Below are positions 55,382-64,000 of a stretch of DNA of 64,000 bases, in pieces. The position numbers and the translations under genes were made by a program. The notes under the pieces were generated by a model. The model saw only the letters and a program-made list of their open reading frames with translations. It made no database searches and had not been told where the DNA came from. Origin of the DNA: Orobanche coerulescens (lineage: Eukaryota; Streptophyta; Magnoliopsida; Lamiales; Orobanchaceae). The DNA lies in NCBI GenBank assembly GCA_033398695.1, contig CM065815.1:98670501-98734500 (forward strand), read 5' to 3'. The number at the start of each line of letters is the position of its first letter. The stretch's first letter is position 1.

Positions 55382-57763
55382 TGTAACACCCCAAACTAGG
55401 CGGATATTACAGTGCCGTGGACCCCCGACTGGGACTCACCAGGCGAATGAAAAATAATGAATTACACAGGGTAAATGTAGTACCGAACCACATTACAACA
55501 TCAATTACTCCGATTAGGAGTTTCATACAACACACCCACGATAATATAGAATACATGTGTATCTTAAGTGACGATAAAATACACAACACTGAATGAAATG
55601 AGTATTCAAACGGAATGTCTGCAGCGGAATAAATAAAGGAAACATAAATGACTGAATAACTGACTAAAAAGACTGGGGGCCCTTCTAGTATCATTGGGAC
55701 TCCTCGCCGTCAACGTGCTCTCCCTGTGCCTTTGCCTTGCCATGACCTGAGAAACAAATATCCCCAAACGGGGTCAGTTAAACAGAACAACAATCCTCCA
55801 GAGTTGAATAAACACAATCATATAATATGTAGGATAAACCACAAGTTCGATCAAAATGAAACGGTTAGATTATAACCCAATCTTGTTGAAAACATACGCA
55901 ATCAAACATGCTGTATGAATCAACTAACAGTACGGCTCAAAGGGTGGCGCCAAACTACGCCCGGGATGGAAATGTGTCCGTGCACAAGCCACCAACGAGT
56001 ATCAATCGAATACATGCGTGGTCTTGTGCCTAATCAGTCTCACGGAGCAATCGACTCGTGTGCACAGTCCAATGTGAGGCCAACAACCAACACACGACAT
56101 AAATGTGCCCGACATGAAAATCCTACACATACCAACCGGCACGCCAGTATGACCCGGAATGCCACGATATAACAAAAGTGACATCGAAAATGAATAATGA
56201 CTCACCGAGATGGAATGATAGTAATGTAAATGACAGCTCAATGAAATGATTGGAACCGTCGTTCCTTATGACTGAAGTGATTAATTGACAATAACAAGTT
56301 TTGATATGGTTAATACAATGATGAATGAGTTATGATTATGAATGAACAACAACAAAAGGGATGAATATCTTTTTAACCGAGTAAGAATTAACTTACACAA
56401 TACCGGTGACAATTATCCTTCCACGAACAACGTCCTAATTGAGATATCGGTCGCTCGAACAACCTTGAATTATACAATATCCAACAACCCGTTCAATATA
56501 TGAATCAAACACGAATATAACGAACTCAAAACGTCGGTACGATTAAACTAAGTTCATTGGGGCATTATATCGAATACGTTGTGGCCAAACTCCGATTGTT
56601 TACAATCAAATCTAAATGAGCCACTATCAAATCCCCCAAGAAGTGTTTCAAACCAACAAACATCTTCCAAATGATCAATAATCCAAAATGAATATCCGAA
56701 AACGTGATTATAACGACAATTAATCGAAAACCCCCAATTTCAACCCGATATTCAAGGTGTTCTTGAATAATCCCTCAATAATCCAATGAATCCTTATACA
56801 AACTCATAATCATATACATATCCCTTCATATAACATGATTATAACGTCCAAAACATCATATCTCAACACAAAATCGAAGTCCAAGGTGTTGAAGAAATTA
56901 CCTCTAGAAGATCCAACCACTTCGATCCGAAGAACACGAGTTTAATCGAGTATCCAAGCTTCACAACCGAATGAAAATGATTAAAAACCACACTCAAGTG
57001 ATAGGTGAAGAGAATTCTCTCCCTCAAGCCTCTCTCTCTCGTATGAAGGTGGAAGAAATGGAAGCAATGGTGAAATGCTCAAAAACGAAATTATAGGGGT
57101 TGGCGCCTGTCGGACACGGCCGTGCCCGATCGGCACGGCCGCGGCCCCGGCAGCGAGGGACTCGACCGTGTCTGCCCGGCTGACACGGCGGCGCGAAGGC
57201 CTTAGATAGTGACTGTCAAGCGGCGGACTTCGGCATGACTCGGCCGTGTCTGGAACACGGTCGGGCGTCTGGCGATCGGTTACAGCTTATCCGGAAGAGT
57301 TTGACTCGGCCGTGCCGACGACGGTCGAGTCCTGTGGCGAGACTTCAGCATTTCCGGATGAGTACAACGAGCCGTGTCGGACGACACGGCCGAGTTGATC
57401 GGCGATGATCGCCAATAACTAAAAATGAGCGGGTGAGCTAAAGCGACCATAACTCTCTCGTCGGACTTCGATTGACTCACCGTTTGAACCATTGGAAAGC
57501 TAACTCGATGCTCTATAATATTGCAAAGATTCAGAATTTTTGGAGTTACCAAAAATTAATGGTGATCTAACAAAGTCGAACTCATATGCGGAAAGTTGAA
57601 ACAATGGACAATAACGATACACAACTCGAAGTTTTTCCGAACGGTGAACACGGGTGAATGAACATGATTGATGAATGATTATAAATGAGTGAAAATCCAC
57701 TGAGTGACAATCACCGAATGAAATTACTGAATGATAATGACTGAATTACAACCGGGTATTACA
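55382..57763 (-). repeat. G 3' LTR
   Basis: 2382 bp. Homologous to the E LTR at both ends and through much of the leader. The promoter-proximal block is different: instead of TAGCGCACGCTA motifs it has CGGCCGTGTC inverted pairs (57111-57395). Confidence 0.9.
57089..57395 (-). promoter_or_regulatory. G 3' LTR array of CGGCCGTG inverted pairs next to a TATA-like box
   Basis: Five GC-rich inverted pairs at about 57111-57143, 57160-57192, 57237-57267, 57303-57330 and 57370-57394. Examples are GCCGTGTCGGACGACACGGC and CGGCCGTGCCGACGACGG. Each can fold into a hairpin with a 4-8 base loop. Steps are about 50, 77, 66 and 67 bp, and spacers share TCCGGA and TCGCCA words. In the element's orientation the array ends just before CCTATAATTTCG (57089-57100, minus). 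Confidence 0.75.
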
Positions 57764-59280
57764 TACACCCCCCTTAAAAGAGTTTCGTCCCCGAAACTAA
57801 GGGTCAAACAACTCGGGATAACTCTCCCGCATACTATCCTAGGTTTCCCAAGTAGCCTCTTCGACTCCGTGTCTAGACCACTGAATCTTGACCAAAGGAA
57901 TCGACTTATTTCTCAACTGTTTGATTCGCCGCTCTAAGACTCGTATAGGACGCTCCTCATATGAATGGTCGTCGGCGATCTCAATTTCGTCGAACTAAAG
58001 TATGTGACTCGGGTCGGCAACATACTTCCGCAACTGAGAGACATGAAACACATTATGAATTCGGCTCAAAGCCGGAGGTAAAGCCAATCGATAAGCTAAC
58101 TCGCCTACTCGATCCAAAATTTCAAACGGTCCAATGAATCTCGGACTCAACTTCCCCCGTTTTCCGAAACGGAAAATACCTCGACTCGGGGATACCTTGA
58201 CAAAAACGTGGTCACCCGTCTCGAACTCTAGTGGTCGACGACGATTATGTGCATATGATTTCTGTCGACTCTGAGCTATCAACATACGACTCTTGATCAA
58301 AGCTACCTTCTCCCGGGCGGCTATAAGCATATCGGGCTCGGTGCCGATTGATTCTGACAAGTCATCCCAACACAAAGGATATCGACAACGACGACCGTAC
58401 AAGGCCTCGTAAGGTGCCATCTTAATGGAAGCATGCCAACTATTATTATACGTGAACTCGATCAACGGTAGTTGGGCTTCCCAATCGTCCTTCCAATCGA
58501 GGACGCAAGCTCTCAACATGTCCTCTAATGTCTGAATAGTCCTCTCTGATTGTCCGTCGGACTGAGGATGAAAGGCAATACTGAGATTAAGCTGAGTTCC
58601 CATAGCACGATGAACTGATTTCCAAAAATGTGACACAAACCGTCCGTCACGATCGGAAACGATACTTTTAGGAGTACCGTGCAGTCTCACTATCTCTTTG
58701 ATGAATAACTGGGCAAGTCTCTCGGGACCCCAAGTATCCTTAATCTCAAGAAAATGAGCTGATTTAGTTAAGCGGTCCACAATCACCCAGATCGTATTCA
58801 TGCCACGACGACTCGTCGGCAAGCTCGTGATGAAATCCATAGAAATGTCTTCCCACTTCCATTCGGGAATAGGAAGAGGTTTCACATACCCGCGGTCGCC
58901 GATGTTCAATCTTAACTTGTTGACAGGTTAAGCATCTCGAAACAAATTCTGCGACTTCGCTTCATATTACTCCACCGGTAATTTTGTTTCAAGTCCTTCT
59001 ACATCTTCTTTGGACCGGATGAACAGAATAAGGGTAGCATTAGCTTCTCTGAATATATAGTTTTTCAACTAGTCATTATTGGTACGCACAACCGGTTCTT
59101 AAACCTCAAAAGTCCATCCTCGTGGACCACAAATCCAGGCTTTCCCTGAGCCACATCTTCACGGATGCGCATCAATGCCGGGTCGAACCCCGATCCTCCC
59201 CGATTTTCTCCTCAAGTGACGATGAAATCTCTAACATACAAAGCTGTCCCTGAATTTGCTGAAGCCGGACCTCGATCTCG
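57764..59280 (-). pseudogene. G integrase, frame broken
   Basis: Main frame 58909-57995: [100 protein letters not shown] at about 57993 (Gln codon CAG in E) ends it. The chromodomain-like tail continues in frame to 57798 with a second TAG in place of GAG near the end. Upstream the zinc region ([11 protein letters not shown]) is in another frame because of a break near 58890, where E has CAGCATACCTGCCGG-type sequence (reverse orientation) and G has lost the CAG and CTG. Confidence 0.87.
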
Positions 59281-59283
59281 GGT

Positions 59284-59847
59284 CTAAGGAATTCCTTTGA
59301 AGCTCCTACGAATTAAGCGAGTAAGCATCTGCTCCTGCACGGACTTACGACTCAAGGCGTCGGCGACAACGTTCGCCTTACCCGGGTGGTAAAGGATCTC
59401 GATATCATAATCTTTGATTAATTCCAACCACCGTCTCTGTCGCATATTTAACTCCTTCTGAGTAAATATATACTTTAAACTCTTATGATCGGTGAGTATC
59501 TGACAGGTAACGCCATAAAGATAATGACGCCAAATTTTCAAAGCGAACACCACGGCTGCTAGCTCCAGATCGTGGGTCGGATAATTAACCTCGTAAGGTC
59601 TCAATTGCCGTGAAGCATAGGCAATAACCTTTCTATTCTGCATGAGCACACACCCGAGACCCTGTCCGGACGCATCACTATAAACCACAAATCCCTCCGT
59701 CCCCTGCGGCAAGGAAAGTACAGGTGCTGACATTAACCGGCTCTTGAGTTCCTCGAAACTCCACTGACACGCGTCGGACCACGTGTATTTCTTATCCTTT
59801 GGCAAAAGGCTCGTCAAGGGTTGAGCGATTTTAGAAAATCCTTCCAC
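59284..59847 (-). pseudogene. G RNase H
   Basis: 187-residue frame: [92 protein letters not shown]. It would remove the RNA strand after reverse transcription. The frame ends in a frameshifted linker to integrase. Between it and the RT (59848-59964) a stop interrupts the connection. Confidence 0.87.
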
Positions 59848-59964
59848 AAATCGCCGATAATAGCCCGCTAATCCGAGAAAACTTCGGATTTCCTTAACAT
59901 TCTTTGGAGGTAACCAATCTCGGATAGCCTCCGTCTTCTGAGGGTCGACACGAACTCCGTCTGA

Positions 59965-60423
59965 TTAAATTACATGTCCGAGAAAAGTCACTTCGGACAT
60001 CCAGAACTCACATTTGGAAAACTTTCCATAAAGTTGCTCTCGTCTCAACACGTCGAGAACCTGATGAAGATGAACCTCGTGTTCCTCTTGGCTACGAGAA
60101 TAAATCAAAATGTCATCGATGAAGACAACAACAAACTGATCTAAAAAGTCGATGAAAACCCGATTCATTAACTCCATGAATACCGCAGGTGCATTAGTTA
60201 GCCCGAACGGCATAACTACGAACTCATAATGACCATAGCGTGTTCGAAACGCCGTCCTCGCGATATCCGACTCTCGAATCCGCAACTGGTGATATCCAGA
60301 TCTTAAGTCGATCTTGGAAAATACTGAAGCTCCCTGAAGTTGATCTAAAAGATCATCAATACGAGGTAAAGGATACTTATTCTTGATTGTCACCCGGTTC
60401 AATTCCCGGTAATCAATACACAA
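59965..60423 (-). pseudogene. G reverse transcriptase core
   Basis: [66 protein letters not shown] (catalytic DD present), [19 protein letters not shown]. The frame ends at TAA where E reads SSDGVRVD (TCA to TAA). Upstream, the RT start is frameshifted between 60424 and 60530. Confidence 0.87.
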
Positions 60424-60526
60424 ACGGAACGAACCATCCTTCTTCTTGACAAGCGACCTTTGGTGCTCCCACGGGGCGCACTCTGTCGGATATAACCTTT
60501 CTCGAACAATTCCTCAAGTTGATTAT

Positions 60527-61207
60527 TCAACTCCGCATTTCGGTCGGGGCCATCCTCACGGTGCCTTCGATATCGGAGACGTGCAGGCTCGACTCCAACT
60601 CAATCGTGAATTCCACATCTCTCTGTGGAGGCAAACCGAGTAACAAATGCGGAAAAACATCGGCATATTCCCTTACTACCGGAATATCCGACAACATTAC
60701 TGATGATTCCTCGGTTTTGGTCATATAGCACCAATAACCGACACATCCTTGACTGAGTAATCGCACTGCTTTCATCAAATTAATGACCTTACCAGAACAG
60801 CCGGGATTACCTCCCTGAAACACACATTCGACCCCATCGTCTGAAATGATAGTGATCATACGCTTACGGACACTAATGATGGCATCATGACGATCCATCC
60901 AATCAATACCCAAGATGACGTCGTCCCTCGGCAAATCTACTACGATTAGGTCCGCGGGCCATACACGACCATGAAACTGAATCGGACAATTCTGAATCTC
61001 ACGATTACCGATAATTCGTCTACCATCAGGTAGGCCAATGACATAAGGCTCACAACTAGTAGCACTACCCAGACGTAGTCTACTCAAACAAGACTCGGAA
61101 ATGAATGAATGCGATGCACCAGTATCAAAAAGGGTACACACAGGTTGAGATAGAATATCGAGTGTACCTGAGATCATTCGGGCCTCGGGATCATCGGTTT
61201 TCTTCAT
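60527..61207 (-). pseudogene. G aspartic protease and RT linker
   Basis: MKKTDDPEARMISGTLDI, then FDTGASHSFISESCLSRL with the catalytic DTG, GLPDGRRIIGNREI, VILGIDWMDRHDAIISVRK, GCVGYWCYM, VREYADVFPHLLLGLPPQRD, then a frameshift at ELESSLHVS. This is the intact counterpart of the badly broken protease in E. Cleavage of the polyprotein would be its job. Confidence 0.87.
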
Positions 61208-61389
61208 CTCATAAATCTGGGGCTTGCTAGTCCTGCCGCAGACGCTCCGTCTGCGCTATAGGTTCCACCTTTAGTCGCTCTGTCGTTTTAAACGACGCCG
61301 ATTGAGTGGCCTTTGATTACGAGCAGTGACCGCTTAGGGGCTGAGATGACGCGTCGAGTAGGTTTGGAGTCCCTTCGGCAAAACGGGCC

Positions 61390-62512
61390 CTATGCCCGGC
61401 AATCCTGATTGTGGCACGTAATGCATCGCTTCGGACATTTGGTGTGAAATGGCCTGTTCCTCATGATTAAACAGTGATGGCCGGCCGCTCGTGACTGAGA
61501 TTCCGCGGGTTTGGACGCCAGGGGAGGTCGCTCAGAAAAAGTAGAGCCCGCACGTGGTTTCTTGAAAGTGGCCTGACTCCCATCAGACTGATTACGGTTC
61601 TTAGACTTCTTGCCAGCAGATGAAGGTTGTTGCTTAGCAATCTCTTTGGCAGTGAGCTCGTAAGTAAGAGCTTTCTCAATGAATTCGGCCAACGTGGTGC
61701 AATTATGATTAAGCAACTGTAGCCGCATACGAGGTTTCAGCCTCTTGCTGAAATACTTGATCTTATCCGCCTCAGAGTGAATGATAGATGAGGCGAACGG
61801 AAGAAGTTCCTGAAATTTCTCGGCAATGGCGAGAACATCCGCGTCTGATGAGGGGTCGGGAGTGAGTAACTCTGACAGCTTGGCCTCTCTGAGTGGGGCC
61901 GGATAGTACCTCTCCATCATGAGAGTTTTAAACTGATCCCAAGTACATGATCCGTCTGTGGGCTTCAACGATAACCACCATGAATGAGCGCTCTTACCCA
62001 GATAATAAGCCGCAACTGAAACTTTATGCCCTTCTGGGCAATCCACCATAGCAAATAACTTCTCGAAATGCTCAAGCCAATGAACAATATCCGCCGGCTC
62101 AGATGAGCCCTCAAAGGTAGGTGGTCGCTGGCGAGATATATCGCTAATGATATTGCTTACAACCCCTCTCTTGCCTCTGAGGTGGCGGAGGAGGAGCCTG
62201 TTGATTTTGATTGACTGAATTGTGCATCGTCTCCATAAGTTGTGCCATCTGCGTCATTTGGGCCATCATGCCCTGCATAAATGCAAGTGGGTCCACCCGA
62301 ACACCTTCTGACTGAGCCGTGTCCCGGGTACGACTCCCCGATAGTGAATGATCACGTCCAGGTGAATGAGTGGCAGCGTCGCTGCTCGATGAATTAGCAT
62401 TATTTCTCGCATTCGCACGTGTATTCACACGACCTATCGGGATTCGGCCCGCTCCACGGCCTCGTCCTCCACGTCCTCTGCCAGCTCTTTCCATACTGAA
62501 GTGGAAGGTCAC
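61390..62512 (-). pseudogene. G gag, frameshifted; zinc knuckles damaged
   Basis: Start MERAGRGRGGRGRGAGRIP at about 62494 (an upstream in-frame ATG at 62512). The N-terminal frame runs to 62144, through RVDPLAFMQGMMAQMTQMAQ. The capsid frame 62049-61390 has VDCPEGHKVSVAAYYLGKSA, HSWWLSLKPTDGS, YYPAPLREAKLSELLTPDPS and KRLKPRMRLQLLNHNCTTLA. The knuckles, intact in E, read CHHCLIMRNRPFHTKC-like fragments here, with missing bases. The two copies complement each other. Confidence 0.85.
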
Positions 62513-62988
62513 ATGATGATTATATCTCTCGCATGAATATTACATTATGACTATGGCATGAGATGATGAAAATGAGCATACGCTCTTACACAGTGGTTAC
62601 ATGAATGATTAATTGAGGTGACATGATTATCTGATGAAATTATTGAAATGATTATCTTGAATAAGTTAACAAGATTAATGATATGATCTTATAGATTAAC
62701 GACCGAGTAATGAAACGAATTGAGGGATTAATGAGTTAAAATGACCGTCCTGGTCAAAAATGAAAATGATGTTTGAGGATTGTTAACGGATGAATTATGA
62801 ATGAATGATAATTGCCAGAAATTATACCATGGCGTTAGAAGTCTTACAGTTCTTTCGGTCTGATTGGCTCGGCATCTGCACAGGTCACACGTGACGCGAA
62901 AATCCAATGATACTAGTCCGATGACGATGATTTCAAATGAGACATGACTCGGAAGGTAGTATTTAAAACCACGCTCCGATACCAACTC
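62513..62988 (-). other. G untranslated leader
   Basis: Leader between the 5' LTR (62989) and gag, with the primer site next to the LTR. ATTCATT-rich on the minus strand; no coding sequence seen. Confidence 0.6.
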
Positions 62989-64000
62989 TGTAACACCCCA
63001 AACTAGGCGGATATTACAGTGCCGTGGATCCCCGACTGGGACCCACCAGGCGAATGAAAAAGGATGAATTACACAGGGTAAATGTAGTACCGAACCACAT
63101 TATAACATCAATTACTCCGATTAGGAGTTTCATACAACACACCCAGGATAATATAGAATACATGTGTATCTTATGTGACGATAAAATACACAACACTGAA
63201 TGAAATGAGTATTCAAACGGAATGTCTGCAGCGGAATAAATAAAGGAAACATAAATGACTGAATAACTGACTAAAAAGACTGGGGCCCCTTTCTAGTATC
63301 ATTGGGACTCCTCGCCGTCAACGTGCTCTCCCTGTGCCTTTGCCTTGCCATGACCTGAGAAACAAATATCCCCAAACGGGTCGATTAAATGTAACAACAA
63401 TCCTCCAGAGTTGAATAAACACAATCATATAATATGTAGGATAAACCACAAGTTCGATCAAAATGAAACGGTTAGATTATAACCCAATCTTGTTGAAAAC
63501 ATACGCAATCAAACATGCTGTATGAATCAACTAACAGTACGGCTCAAAGGGTGGCGCCAAACTACGCCCGGGATGGAAATGTGTCCGTGCACAAGCCACC
63601 AACGAGTATCAATCGAATACACGCGTGGTCTTGTGCCTAATCAGTCTCACGAAGCAATCGACTCGTGTGCACAGTCCAATGTGAGGCCAACAACCAACAC
63701 ACGACATAAATGTGCCCGACATGAAAATCCTACACATACCAACCTGCACGCCAGTATGACCCGGAATGCCACGATATAACAAAAGTGACATCGAAAATGA
63801 ATAATGACTCACCGAGATGGAATGATAGTAAAGTAAATGATAGCTCAATGAAATGATTGGAACCGTCGTTCCTTATGACTGAAGTGATTAATTGACAATA
63901 ACAAGTTTTGATACGGTTAATACAATGATGAATGAGTTATGATTATGAATGAACAACAACAAAAGGGATGAATATCCTTTTAACCGAGTAAGAATTAACT
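62989..64000 (-). repeat. G 5' LTR, partial
   Basis: Matches 55382-56400 closely. The window ends before the palindrome array would be reached, so its state in this LTR is unknown. Confidence 0.9.

Larger units (their letters stand above)
55382..64000 (-). mobile_element. Ty3/gypsy LTR retrotransposon G (relative of E), 5' LTR cut by window end
   Basis: 3' LTR 55382-57763, internal 57764-62988, 5' LTR from 62989 past the window end. LTR termini match E (TGTAATACCCGGTTGTAATTCAG... and ...GCCTAGTTTGGGGTGTTACA). The purine tract AAGGGGGGTGTA (minus, 57764-57775) and primer site TTGGTATCGGAGCGTGG (minus, about 62968-62984) are also E-like. Order on the minus strand: gag, protease, RT, RNase H, integrase. 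It is inserted into LTR F; its left flank is ATTAC and the right flank lies outside the window. Confidence 0.92.

Overview
This window is a block of nested transposable elements from a flowering-plant nuclear genome. The evidence is plant-type Ty3/gypsy polyproteins with initiator-Met tRNA primer sites, an Athila-type Gag with a tRNA-Asp type primer site, spliced-Helitron helicase remnants, Tourist- and Stowaway-like MITEs, an RTE-type LINE tail and a Pack-MULE holding part of the host alpha-COP gene. I see no intact host gene, no rRNA or tRNA gene and nothing bacterial. The species cannot be fixed from sequence alone.

Layout, left to right. 1-1003 is the end of a copia-like LTR with a primer site. 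1050-1631 and 29035-29700 are two halves of a decayed Helitron PIF1-like helicase (minus strand), split by an Athila-like element, 'A2' (1637-29029, minus, TSD GTAGT). A2 keeps gag-protease and an extra 'plant transposon protein' ORF but has no reverse transcriptase or integrase. Inside its gag sits gypsy element 'B' (7468-25897, plus), and inside B sits 'C' (11259-20053, plus, TSD CCGAA). A 5'-truncated RTE LINE lies in A2's right LTR. Then come a Pack-MULE (29902-31597) with an alpha-COP fragment that itself carries a foldback MITE, and gypsy element 'D' (31629-50844, plus, TSD AAAGT) interrupted by 'E' (37459-47481, plus, TSD TAATT). These are followed by a Tourist-like element with internal tandem repeats (50858-52306), an AT-rich stretch without a recognisable gene, a Stowaway-like MITE (53715-54007), a partial LTR 'F' (54053-55381, minus) and gypsy element 'G' (55382 to beyond the window, minus), which is a relative of E inserted in F.

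The main discovery candidate is a promoter module shared by unrelated elements. Immediately upstream of the TATA box in the LTRs of A2, B, C, D, E and G lies an array of short GC-rich palindromes. B, C, D and E use TAGCGCRCGCTA, A2 uses GTGCCGCGGCACA, and G uses inverted pairs around CGGCCGTGTC. In C, D and E the palindromes come in quartets with about 130 bp super-period, separated by spacers carrying CTGGACT, and end in a pair just before TATA. In A2 they come in pairs with 21 bp centre-to-centre spacing, and a second array plus a TATA-like box precedes its internal ORF. E and G have homologous LTR ends but different array motifs, which suggests the module evolves or is exchanged independently of the rest of the LTR.

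A second point concerns sequence reliability. Near-identical copies differ systematically at CAG/CTG sites (for example CAGT in one copy is CGAT in the other). This looks like a consensus-calling artefact at CHG-methylated sites, so many frameshifts in E and G may not be real.
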